NCBI RefSeq assembly: GCF_032854445.1
Contig: NC_088301.1
Location: 40,845,187-40,909,186, forward strand
Origin: Liolophura sinensis
Taxonomy: Eukaryota; Mollusca; Polyplacophora; Chitonida; Chitonidae
Direction: 5' to 3'
DNA length: 64,000 nucleotides
Notes under the pieces: generated by a model
Databases searched by the model: none
What the model was told of the DNA's origin: nothing
Seen by the model: only the letters and a program-made list of their open reading frames with translations
Translations under genes and position numbers: made by a program
Shown here: positions 37,158-48,917 of the stretch, piece after piece
Position numbering within the stretch: position 1 is the first letter of the stretch
Layout of the letters: every line of letters begins with the position of its first letter

Positions 37158-40100
37158 ATGGCTACACCCAGTTGCTCCAGTGATCCTACCGACTGTGCTT
37201 CATCCAACACTGCAGAAACAACCAGAATATGTATCCTCCATGTGGACCAACAAGGAAAGCAGAAACAAGCGGATATTTTGCTGTTCAAACCGGAAATGTG
37301 GACATCAGTAGCTGAATCTGCATCTTGACCAAAGCAGATGAAAAACTTTGATAAAGCCAAGTATTACCGTGTAGTTAAGTCCCCCCCCTCCCCCCCCCCA
37401 TCCGAACCAGACAGTGAGCATGAATATCATGTCTTTTGCTATAAAAACTTCACGGCAGTCTCACATAAGAGAAATACGGGAACAACGCCCACTGAAGGGA
37501 CGTCCAGCTCAAAGCATCTGAGTTTCTGCTACAGAATTCTTCCTAGAGCCTGCATCTACATCTGGCATGTAAATGCCTTTCCTGTAATAAAGCAAGGAAA
37601 AAAGAAAGGTTTTTCAGAGGAAAGACTTGGGGCTTGTGAAACAAAGCAAGCTGAAGCCACATTCAAGGCAGGGGCATGAGTGAAAAAAGATAACAAACTC
37701 CTCGCTGGGTTGACTTTGTAGCGAAAGAGGTCATGTGCCATCACAGTTGAAAATCGGTCTACACAAAACTACCAAAACCAGTGTCAAAGGGCAGTGAAAA
37801 GACTAAGCATGGACTTAAAGGTATCTATTCATATGTTGAGAGGTCGGTCATCTTGAACAAGAGACCTGAGCTTCTGACTTCAGTATATGCTCAGTATGAA
37901 GAGACGTGTGAAAATATTGGAGAAACCCCAATAGCAACAGCCCAAAATTTGTTAAGAAACAGGCTTAACAAATTTGGGGAGTGTCTGAGAGTACAGGGTT
38001 GTGGGGCTGAGGGGCCACTTCGAGCTGCATATGACTATGTTTCTTCAGCAGTATACAGAAGGCAGCTTTAAAACTGCGAAAGGCGATAAAGGATGTGAAG
38101 AGAGATCCTCTTGTTGATCCCCCAACACTGCAAAATTTGCGCTCTGGAGAAGCATCTCCACCTGATCGCCTCCTTTCATTCTACAGAGTTCTCTATGATG
38201 GCCTCAATATCAAATTGTACAGCCCTAAGTTGTAAAAGCGTGCTTCCTCATCTAGTCAAGATGCCATTTACATAGTCGAAAATGGTCATGTAAAACCCGG
38301 AAAATAGATTATTCTGGGTATGGCGATTAAATAGATGACCGGAAGCAAAAAAGATCGTCCAGATGTTGAACAGGTTTGAACATATCATAGATTATAGTAC
38401 AACAGAGGAGGTTGAAACATCCTTGGGTGAGGCCATACAGAATAAGCAAAACACTTGCCCAGAAGGGACCATCGACAACATGGTCATGGGACTGGCCTTT
38501 GACAATTTCGATTAAATGACAGAGAGAGTGTCGGGAGTGGACACGCTTCATGACACAATGGGTATTCTGTACCAAAACAAAGTGGATCCAAGCCAGGCTG
38601 TAGGCACATCAGTTGAAATTTGGAATATGTCATAAAGACAGCAGATGGCAGTCGTCCTGATGAGAGACCCCAAGCCAGAAAGAAGGATTTGCCGTGTATG
38701 ATGTGCCATGCATTGGGCATGTCCAACATACCAATGTGGGTTGGATATAATTCCTTGACTGAACCTGACAGTTCGACTGAGCAAGTGGTTCTGTACATGA
38801 AGAGCCTGAACCAACCAATCACAATCCTGGGTTTCATACAAGAAACCCTCATCACGACGCAAAAATGTGCCGCTAGTGTGGCCAACAGTATGGAGTGGTA
38901 ACATACGGCCTAAATGCAGCCAAGCCGGCCAGGCAGATTCCTGGGTTTCTCACTGACTGCGACGTGTTGGCACCTGGCTCATTGAATGGTTTGATAACAG
39001 GCAAACATTTCAACAGGTGCAAACGGATCCATCCCATCCTTGCATTGGCATTCGAGATTCTCCATTTTCAGACATTTTTGAGACACTTAATGGGAAGGAA
39101 GAACTTGCACCTTTGTCGTGTTCATTCGACAGAGATCCAGATGCGGACACATGGCAAGCAGTAGAGTCTTCTGAGATATTTATCTTGTGCGTTACACGAG
39201 AAGTACACACTTGAGACGAGGACTGGGACACACGGGGCGACGGCACAATTCTGGATTACTTATGTTTAACTACATCTATGACTTCCACAATCTAGAACGT
39301 GCTATCAGGACAGATGACATTGACCTGTTCATACATGCTCTCACTCCAGTTATCCAACTATTCTTTGCAACAAACCATATCCACTATCCCCGCTGGTTGT
39401 TAAAATTCCAGTTGGACCTGGTAAACATTGACAATACACACCCTGGCCTTTGCACTCTTCAACGGAATGGTGCCTTCACCGTCAAGAGAACAGGCAAGTA
39501 CTTCAGCAGATGTCCAGTGGATCTAACGTTGAAGCAGACGGTGAACGCAGACGCAGCTTCTTGACACACAGGTCTGTTATCTGCCACCAATAACTACAGC
39601 GCACGCCTTCGACGGATGATAACCAAGTCTGCTCGTGGTACCGTCATAGCCGCTGTCCAGGAGTTGGCCGGAATGTCAAAGCGTGAAGATACAACTGCGG
39701 AATTGCACAGATCACGAGGGATACCTCCGACCTACAGAAGATCATTGAGCAGATAAGGGGATGATGCGATCCCTTTTTGAAGTCATTTAAAGTATCCCCA
39801 TGCATGTTTGATATCAGAACGGGGATAGTGACCAGTGGACTTATCAGGGAATGTCTACTTGGATTGAGACAAAAGGGGAAAGAACGGCATGAAGAGTTCA
39901 TCAAGTCATGCTTCGAAAACCCAAACCACTTCGGTCAATCAAGAAGGGGAGGCTGCTGACGTTCAAGGAGTATTGAAAATCAAGTAAACAGAGCAAATAT
40001 AAGCGTCATGTCCGACATTGATATACCATTCATAGTCCGTAAAAGGCGTTCCAAGTGGATAATCGCAAGATTCATTTCCAAAGACAAACGGATAGCCTCT

Positions 40101-41514
40101 CTAGTGTGTTCACGTGACCTGTTGGGACGACTGCTTGTACTAGCCTGTAAGGAAGATCTGGACTTGAAACATGTCCTCTTTTACCCCTTAACAACGATTC
40201 CTCTCTCAATATGCAAGACCGATGGCTTGATGATGAAAACAGACATGAGCGCTCTTCTCCAAATCCTCGAAGACAGGGGCGATCAGCTCCAACCACAGTG
40301 GATGCAACCGTCATTGATGGCAATTTCTTTCTGAGGACCCTCCCGTCTCATCTTACATGAACATATGGTGACTTACCGGCTGGTATTCTTGAGAAAGTGA
40401 CTACTATGTCAGGAAACTAAGTCGAAATAGTTTTTGACGCATGCCCTATTCCGTCTATCGAGGATAATGAACGGTCTAGAAGAGGTCTTGGTGAGAAGGA
40501 TGAGCGGGAGTATATTATATCTGGTGCCGAGCAAAAGCACCCAAAGAACATTGGTGGCTGCCTACAATCTACATCATTCAAGGAGAAACTACCAAAGTTC
40601 CTAGCGGAAGAATGGGTGGCACAGCACTATGCAAGATTGCAAGCATGTGTGCCTCTCTTACCTTGGGCCTGGTTTCAGTTCTACGTCCGAAGGAGACGTA
40701 GTAGTTAGAGAAGACGAAGACAAACCACGAAGAAGCGGACACACTAGTCTGTGCTCACATAAAATCTCTGGACGATGGAAGTGTCCAGAATGTGATCGCG
40801 AAAGCATCCGACACAGATATGACTGTCATACTGGTCGATCATTCTTGGAACATTCGAGCGAACGTATGGATGGATATTTGTACATCAGTATGAAACGACA
40901 GAATGTATATCAACATTACTTATGTTGGTAAGACAATTGGAAAGATGCTTTCCGATGCCCTGCCCGCTTTCCAATCCTTTACAGGATCAGATTACACTTC
41001 TGCCTTTGTCAGAAAGGGCAAGGTACGCCCATTCAAGCAGCTGGAAAAGGACACTGAAGCACAAACAGCATTTGCAGAAACGGCGAAAGGAAACCTGAGC
41101 GAGAAGACTACACAAGATGTAATGTCTTTCACAGCAAGGATGTATGGCGCGAAGACAACGGGGGCAGCCCTATCCTTGGACGCATGTCGGCACCAAGTGT
41201 TTGAGAAAGCTTTGGGCCAAAGTCTACAAAACCCACTGAAGAAATTAAGGGGCATCGATGCGACATTGGTTCCACCCTGTAAAACAGATATTTCCCAACA
41301 TATCCGACGAGCGTCTTTTGTTGCACGAATGTGGTCAATTGCGGACGCTGCTGACATCCAGCAACATCCTACTGAAGAGGAGTCGTACGAAATTTCTTGG
41401 TTGAGTGGTGCCCAGCTGCCAGATGCATTGGTACCAGACAAGACAGCTACCAATGAGAAACTGTTGAAGACTTCTAGCTGTCCTCTTCAGATGAAGAGGA
41501 GAGTGTCGTCATGA
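37158..41514 (+). pseudogene. Decayed transposon protein with C-terminal PIN/XPG-like nuclease
   Basis: One gene read through at least eight frame changes and stops. It starts at ATG 37158 (MATPSCSSDPTDC...), then ILHVDQQGKQKQADILLFKP and, after TGA at 37326, HVFCYKNFTAV (37430s, Cys-rich zinc-ribbon-like). Further segments I associate with a widespread metazoan transposon-protein family are YAQYEETCENIGETPIATAQ (37.88 kb), MGLAFDNFD then VDTLHDTMGILYQN (38.48-38.58 kb), IDLFIHALTPVIQLFFATNH and PVDLTLKQTVNADA (39.3-39.56 kb), SRDLLGRLLVLACKEDLDLK (40.1 kb) and the nuclease core. The core has HEEADT at 40726, DTD at 40810 and LPAFQSFTGSDYTSAF at 40956-41006; these acidic residues resemble the PIN/FEN metal site. 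The last segment (40903-41511, 203 aa) is open. As it stands no single frame can make the whole protein. Confidence 0.75.
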
Positions 41515-42044
41515 GATGAGGATGGGTTGTCGGATGATAGTTGACATTAACAACAGATAGGATATCCAAGCCCTTTTAAATCTTTCGTGTTAAAACGTCT
41601 GTGATCATTTCTTCCTGGTTATGCAAGAGGTAGGACTTGAGTCAATTGTTTTGGGATTCAACTAGCCTATGGCTATTGTGTAATGGCCTGCCCTCTGCAG
41701 CTTGCATGCTATCTATAGAGTTAGTAAACAGGGTACATTTTTACCTGGTTTTGAAACTTCACGGTTTATAAACCTTGTTTTTGCAAAAATAAACTGGTCA
41801 CTGAGAAGGAATTGTTCTAAAAACCTGGCGCTCTAAGGGTTAATTCAATTTTATTGAGTGCAATCATTATTCTTTTATATACAAACGCTTCTAAAAAGCT
41901 GCTGATTATTAAATATTATGGTTATTCCTAATTGAGAGACCATTCGCAATAATTCCTATGTTATTTTTAACCTGTTTAAACTTCATGTTAATTAGGTGTA
42001 ATAGTGGGTGTTAAGTGACCTTTCCACCACAATTTCCGTTCTTA

Positions 42045-42745
42045 TGTTGGTGATTCTGAATCATAACACCATTCTCAACAATATTCATGTTGTTTTAAAC
42101 GTTTACCTTCCATGTTAAAATGTTAATTAGAGGTCATTGGGCGTGGTATGACCTTTGACCTATTTTTAAGTGACGTTCCCACCCCAATTTCCGTTCTTAA
42201 GTTGGGTGATTTATATTCAGATGACCACCATCTACAAATCCACAGTGGTTTTGTACTTGTACCTTTCGTGTTAGTTAAAATGGTAATTAGCCTGAGGGTC
42301 AAGCAGGTACTTTGACCCAGTTAGATGTAACATTCTAAAACGTTTTGACATCCCAGTTGTGCTTCTTTACTCCCTCTTCATTTAGAAACCAATTTCAACT
42401 TGGTGTATAATTTAGTTCAAGAGATATGGCAATTTTAATTAGTCGTTCTTACTTAAAATCTTAACTAGTGATAGTTAACGTCGTTCTTAAGTGATCTTTC
42501 GACCAGAAATTCCATTCTCACCTTGTAGATTTGGATTATGTGTGGTGCCCATAATCATTTGGCATAGAAGTGAAACTTGTACCTTTAATGTTAATTAAAT
42601 CCAATTTTGGGAGTTTTCGGGTGGCGCCCCTATCACACCCACCACCTCCGGAATATAAGAATGGCTGCTCTTTGTAAAGGCTGGGTAGTACTACACCATC
42701 TTCACCTCAAGCCTTTCGTACCTTCCATGTTAATTAAACCTCGCC
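42045..42745 (-). repeat. Right terminal inverted repeat
   Basis: Inverted partner of 34860-35562. It has inverted copies of the TTAATTAA motif near 42730, 42590, 42265 and 42110, plus an extra one near 41985 just inside the arm. An open frame at 42607-42882 spans the end and is not a gene. Confidence 0.85.
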
Positions 42746-43129
42746 CAGTTTCCAGATACATCTTTCGCATTCTATATTTCAACGTTTATACGCTTCAATC
42801 CAACAATATAAACGTGAAATTATATCTATCAGGTGTCATTTTACTTTTGTTTTGCTACGATTTTCATTTTTCATGCATTTAGCATAATTGTAGAAGCAAC
42901 TGGTTCACTCTTTTACCTGTCTGCAGAACATAGAAGAAGCAAATTGTCAAATCATTAAAAAATGTCTTTGCCACATGTAGGCCTTTAGGGTTAAGTTAGA
43001 TGAACTTTCGTGTAGGCTTATTGTCTTTCATAAATGTATTTTCAACTGCACTACATCTCCTAATCCACAAAAACACCAGTTTTGTGAGAAAAACTCATCA
43101 TAAAGCTTCTTGAACGAGAAAACACGACC

Positions 43130-43300
43130 CACTGAGCTAAACGTAACCTCCACATACTGCACTTTGTTCTGTGAAGAAATTAGGAAAAAGCTAAAATTAA
43201 CCGTGTTAAGTAAAAACACCCCGACAGTACTTCAAATTAATGTATATAACAAATGATAATGCAGTTGTACGATGGAAGTTTGGAACTTATTCACAGTGTT
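43130..43300. repeat. Dispersed repeat R1, copy 2 (second part)
   Basis: It matches 34200-34345 in the same orientation (CACTTTGTTCTGTGAAGAAA, AATGTATATAACAAATGATA, TGGAAGTTTGGAACTT). Confidence 0.65.
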
Positions 43301-43883
43301 GTAATACCCTGTATAGGCCCCGGTTAATAACGTAAATGGTTGATGTTTTTTGTGTGCGTGTGAATATGTTGTGGACTTGTAAAGTTCGGTGTGAGTAGGC
43401 CTATTTGATGTAATTTCATCAAATAATCAGAATTCATGGATAGTTTTTTATTGTTTACTTTTGAGAATAGCATCGTTGACATTATAAACTATATTTCACT
43501 GTTCTCTAACTCGTAAGACTCTCTTTGTGTAAAAATCCGGAGCCAGTTCGCCGAGCGGCAGACTTGATTTTCTGTGATCAATATCGTAAGTACATGTGTT
43601 TTGATGCCAGCTAACTTTATTGCAAGATCATGCAATCTGGAAACTAGCCCTTTGAACACTGTTTATCCTGTCCATTTGTGTGGCAAAGATTTGTCTTATT
43701 GCTGACCAATTAACTGATTTCCGACAATGATACAATGCGCTTGGTCATTATGTGTCATTATGTGGTTGCAGGGACTAGTTTTCCGACACATTTGGAATTA
43801 AAAACCTCTGTAATTACTTGATATGAAAGTTACATTATTATGTTCAGTCTTGCATTTTACTATGCAAAGCGGATGTTTTAAAG

Positions 43884-44240
43884 TGAGTGCTTGGGGTTTA
43901 ACGTCGTTCTCAACAATTTTTCAGTCATATGACGACGAAGGAATCATTAGGGTGCATGCACGTGTAATGTGCCTCCTTGTTGTAGGACGGATTTCCACCG
44001 CTCTTTTATTTAGTGCTGCTTCACTGAGACGACTTACCGAAGGCAAGTAAGCCGCCCCGCCCGAGCCATTATACTGATACGGGTCAACCAGTCGTTGCAC
44101 TATCCCCTTCATGCAGAACGCCAAGCGAGGAAGTTAGAACTTCCTCTTTTAAAGTCTTAGGTGTGACTCGATCAAGGATTGATCCTGGATCTACCGGTCC
44201 CGAAGCGGACGCTCTACCAACTGTGCTATCCGGGCCGGTT
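43884..44240 (-). mobile_element. tRNA-derived SINE, second family, full length
   Basis: Best copy of the family. On the minus strand the head is CCGGCCCGGATAGCACAGTT then GGTAGAGCG (A box TAGCACAGTTGG) followed by GGATCAATCCTTGATCGAGT (B box GATCAATCC). The body matches 11.75-12.11 kb through GGCAAGTAAGCCGCC and CTGCTTCACTGAGACGACTT to GTGAGTGCTTGGGGTTTAAC. Confidence 0.85.
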
Positions 44241-45142
44241 GATGTTTTAAAGTTGGTTCCTAAAGTTTATCACTGTAGTTAATCAAACTCGTTTAAAGTT
44301 AAGCCATCTCGGTGCATGGGGCCAATTCTAGGCTCCTAACTCCGTGAAAGTAGTCGCGTGATATATATTCTGAAGTCTATAAATATGAGTGCAATCCAGC
44401 TCAGGGGAGTCAGCGCCCATCCTGCTGACAACATGTCTTGAAACCTAAGTAGTCCCTCCTCTCTACCTTTGGATTTGCCTTGATTGGCTGTGGTGTGAGT
44501 CAGATATTAATATAATTCCCTTTTTGGCAGGAGTATATGAGTGAGAAGCATTATCTCTCCCCGTGATTTATATATGCAGGCCCTGGTATAGGAATATAAT
44601 GATATCTCCTTGGTACGTTCTCAACCACAGTGTTAACTGGTTAAATGTGTCATTTGTTTGGATTTAATATCTGCTGGATGGTGTGAGCATTGCCCTAAGA
44701 TTCTACCAAAGTAAAACGTTGTTGATTTGAAATTGGCTGAAAGGTCTCGTTGACTCAGTTTTTCCTTCCTGATACTCCAGTACATTCGGAAACTATTTTA
44801 GCTGATATTTGTGAACATTGGCCAGCCTGAATATAACTGGGTCTGTCGCTGTACTGCGAAGATTACATCGATGTTCTCTGGTGACGCAGTTTTACCCTGG
44901 AGTATTTAAGGACTGCCAGTGATAGTACAGCCATATAAAAATATTAAGTCATATTTTAAATTCAAAATTTTAGCCAAATTCAGCTGCTAATGCAGTTTTC
45001 TAACGTCAAAGCATAAAAGCAGAAGATTTACTTAACATTTAATATACTGTTATGCAATTATTTTTGTCTAAGTACAAAATTGAACACTTCTCATAAATTT
45101 AAATATGGTATTTAGTCTTGAAACAGTTTTGAACAACCGAGC

Positions 45143-45245
45143 CCAGGTGTTGTGCTCCGCCTGTCTATCCCATGCAATCTCCGCGTGAAAAGCCTGTAAC
45201 AGATTTGATGCGCGGCCGTCTTGTGCATGTGATGCTGGCTCTGAG
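45143..45245. repeat. Dispersed repeat R2, copy 2
   Basis: Direct-orientation match to 34438-34565 (TGTTGTGCTCCGCCTGTCTA, CAATCTCCGCGTGA, GATGCGCGGCCGTCTTGTGC). Confidence 0.65.
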
Positions 45246-45387
45246 ATCGGTTAGACATGTTTCTATAGCTAAGCTTCCACATAAACCGCTCTGAACAGTT
45301 ACGTTTACTAATCTGGAACTAGGTCCTGTCGTCTGCGCTGTCTCCAAAGTGCCAATCCTGTACGCCACAAAAAGGTGTCCCGTGATC

Positions 45388-45905
45388 TGAGTAATTCTGA
45401 ATTCATATGACCTCGTTATTTGGGATAATAAAAGCCATAAAATCGCAAATTACACAAATGTAATCGACGCACCCACTCGAACTGCATCAGAACTTCGCAA
45501 GCCGCAATTTTCAAATCACGCGACTCAGTTGCTAGGGTGGATTCGGCTGCTCTTCCCAAAATTAAGACTATCTTTTTTTCACATTATACTTGATTATAGC
45601 TCATTTCTGTTCATTATTAACACACCAATTGCAGTCAAGACTCTCAAACAATTTGTAAATCGCCCGCCATAATATTCAAATATTAAGTCACTTATTTACA
45701 AAAACGAGTTTCCTGTAGGCCTAACCCTTCAGTAATTCTTATTTCATATCTCCTAGTTATTCGTGAATAATTAAGACCATAACGTCACACTGAACACAAA
45801 TGTATTTGTTACATCGGCTTCAAGTCAAACTTCGCTAACCGTCATGTTCAATTTGAGTCGGCCGCACTCGGCATTGTCCGGAGAAAGATAAACTCGTGGA
45901 ATGAT
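45388..45905. repeat. Two diverged tandem copies of a ~340-bp repeat
   Basis: AGTAATTCTGAATTCATATG..CTCGTTATT..GATAATAAAAGCCATAA..ACACAAATGTA at 45388-45480 recurs with substitutions at 45731-45810. Both are followed by CTTCG(C)..CCG and a GC-richer CGACTC/GAGTCGG-type segment. The class is unknown. Confidence 0.4.
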
Positions 45906-47310
45906 ATGATTGAATCCAATGAGATGTACACCATCTGAATGGCGATTGCCAAATCAGCATAGTAGCCTATCAAATCAGTTAACTAGTAGCCCCAAAACAT
46001 ATGTCAACGTATTATATGATTTCGTTGTATTATCGCACGACTGAGGCTCGATGACCAATATAACGCATCGAAAAAGGGCGAATATTTTCTACATAGGCCT
46101 AACTGCATTTCATCGATTATAGATTGGGTTAGTAACATTTATGTGCGACGATTACGAAAGAGGACTGGTCCCAATTTTTTAGGCATTTGATTGAGATAGC
46201 ACATCTCTGTCAGGCATTTTTTATTTTGATAAATTTCACAGGCACCAAACCCCAAACGCGACAGTGACGCCGTGACGTCACAAATAGACCATCAAGGCAA
46301 CAAACCTTTCGAAAAGGCCTATAGATGAGGGCATTAGACCCGCTCTTCAGGAAAAATATGTTCACTAGAAAACCATGATTAAATAGAACTATTATAGATA
46401 AGTACTATGTAAGTTACTTAGACCATGACTGACTCGGGCTACACAACAATGAGCGAGACCTCTGCTAACCTATTTTGCACAGAGGCCTACCGTTATTTTC
46501 GAGCAAGTATCAAAATCAACAAGTCGTATTACACAAAAATAGAACTTTACATAGACCATTGGTCTTACAGGAAGATCCTGTCCACTGACTGGTCGAGCGC
46601 GACGAGAAAAAAAAAAGACGTCTATGATCAATCCACTTGTATCCCCCGTCACAGTTCATTTAAAATAATAATAATACATAATTTAAAAACTTTAAATCAT
46701 AAAATTCTAAAACTAAACTGAAATTGATTTAAGTTTTTTGTGCTTTTTCGAAACACTTGACTGAACTAAAAACAGTGACAAATGTTTGAAAACATATGAA
46801 GAAGTGTCCTATATTTGGTGTTTGAAATTTAGTGAATTTCTTAAATTTGGCGTTGTGTGGTAAGGATTGCGTGGTGCTTTCGCTTGCCTTGGCCATTGAA
46901 GATTATTTTCTAAGCGCGACAATGATTATCTCTTTGATCTGCAAATAAAGTTTTCTTTCAAGGTAACTCACAGTACAGGTTAAAACTTGCTTAAACCGTT
47001 CAGACAAAATTTTCATCTATACACCTTAAATCCTTCCTTGGCCCAAGGACCCTTGCCCTTTTCTCTGCCGGGATACTCTGCTTACGCATTTTCCATCCCT
47101 CGAGGGTGAAAGCATCGTGTCAAAATGGTGCTGTAAACTAAGGAGTTCAGGATGATGTGTATGCGTCTTTTACGAAAGCCAGAGGCTATCCCTCTGGAAA
47201 AAAGCTCAACACAAAATATGGTGTTTTACGATGATGTTCCGACAAAATAGTACTATAACAAGATTTTGGAACATGAAGCAAACCAAAAGAACAGTTTAAC
47301 AGAGAGATAA
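45906..47310. other. Intergenic stretch before the IFRD 3' end
   Basis: About 1.4 kb with no supportable gene. The 98-codon plus frame at 46425 has no recognised domain and unexceptional composition. Confidence 0.5.
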
Positions 47311-47315
47311 GACAG

Positions 47316-47321
47316 TTTATT
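47316..47321 (-). terminator. Candidate poly(A) signal of the IFRD gene
   Basis: TTTATT on the plus strand (AATAAA on the minus strand), 1.6 kb beyond the IFRD stop codon. It is the first canonical signal I noticed downstream, implying a long 3' UTR. Confidence 0.35.
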
Positions 47322-48917
47322 CCAAATTTTTCGTCTAAAACATTCATCATTTAGAATCCTCACGGAAGACCATACCAGATGGACAAAAGCACACATAAGC
47401 CATAAAATAGTTCATCTAGAATGACATTAATGCCAGTTGACAGAAAAGCAATGTGAACCAGCCGCATGTTTTTTTTTTTAGAATAGCGGTAGATTTGAAA
47501 GACTTCACCCTCCCAATGTGAACAGAGCCGGTACTGCGTACTCGAATCAATTAAACTGTTCACATTTCATTACCCAAATAACTGACAAAGCTCAGTCCAG
47601 TCGTGCCTTATGCTCACACTGCCAACCTCATGGTCTTTTGTCTGCTTTTCTTTTTAAATCCAAACGTTTTCTACGTAGTTAACAATGTTTTCTGACATGA
47701 AACTTCCACATGCCCTACTACCACAATAGGAATAAAATTTTGGTGTACCTAACGACTTCGAAAAGACGCAGATACGAACTCTCTTATGACGATCATTCCA
47801 AGCTGTAGGTCCCTAGAGGTACAATATATGCAAAACATAAACAATAACTTAATATTTATGAAATGGCAGACCAGTACTTCTGTTAATAAGACTTAAGAAT
47901 ATTTCTACAAAAACAGAATTACTCGCCTTTTATGATTTCATAAAAAGTAAGTAACTAGAGTTCACATAAAAATATTTCAATATCAAAGTAAAGTGTTATA
48001 TAGACAAACCAAAACCTCAACAAGCAAGAAAACAAAATATCTCTGAGTAGTTGAAACCATCCTTTACTTAAAATTTTATCAGAATTGTAGGCTAATTTCA
48101 TGTCCTACCCACTTTTCTGTCAATTATGGAGCGGAGGTTTAGGTTCATTTATGCAGTGCAATTCATGACACACCAAACAAATTTAACATAGATATATGTA
48201 TATATAATATCCTGAAATATTTCTTTCTTTCTTTTGCTATAATCATGCATCTCTTACTTCATTGACTGAGATTGTGTCAATGGCATAAATGCCAGGTACA
48301 TGTATATCAATTATTAGAAAAATTCAAAACCTTAAAATCTCTACCATGAGATGAGCTAATTATACCTTTAATATTTCCACATACAAACTGATAGACATTT
48401 CAAATTTTTTTGAGAATTTGCGGTAAACAACTTTCTCCAGCACTAAACCTTGTAAAAACAGCCGTGTGTATTTAATATACATATACTGACAGGTGATAAT
48501 GACTATCACCCTCTGTGAAATCAGACCATTTTTACCACAAAGTCAGTAATTATGCTTTGAAAGAATTCTTATTTCTCTCCAACATTACCATAAAAATTCT
48601 CAATATATAGTACAGTGACAATGTTGATAAGTTGCCTTCATGTATGGAGAAGATAGAAGGTAAATAGTTTCACACACTTCTCACTCCTGGTTCCCAATGG
48701 CTCTGTATGATGGATTACATCATGAACATCTGCTATACAACATCCTTTTGATTTTCACAGTGTCCACGATCAGAAATGCTCTACCACACATTGAGACAGA
48801 TGTGGGTACACAAGACATGGCCCACATGCTGACTATCTACTGCTATTGTATCAGTGAGTCACAAGCTTGCGTTACAACAGTCAGAATACAATGAGAGGTT
48901 TTACTTTCATTTTGATG

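Larger units (their letters stand above)
34860..42745. mobile_element. Large DNA transposon, ~7.9 kb, with ~0.7-kb terminal inverted repeats
   Basis: The outer ends are mirror images. 34862 reads GAGGTTTAATTAACATGG, and its reverse complement ends at 42743. Matching continues through AAGG..TTGAGGTGAAG, GTGTAGTACTACCCAGCC, CCGGAGGTGGTGGGTGTGA and CCGAAAACTCCCAAAATTGG, to about 35560 on the left and 42045 on the right. Weaker outward similarity (CTGG.A.CT.GGCGAGG) may put the tips near 34849 and 42756. I see no clean target-site duplication. The interior holds one plus-strand, multiply broken coding region (37158-41514). The combination of a >1,000-codon protein with a C-terminal PIN/XPG-like nuclease and long TIRs recalls Academ-type elements; that class assignment is inference. 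Confidence 0.8.

Noticed and set aside
38484-38904. Overlapping minus-strand frames of 118-133 codons
   Set aside because: Antisense of the decayed transposon coding region; the plus strand has the family-like DTLHDTMGILYQN.
40992-41453. Minus-strand 153-codon frame
   Set aside because: Shadow of the transposon nuclease segment on the plus strand, which carries the recognisable LPAFQSFTGSD motif.
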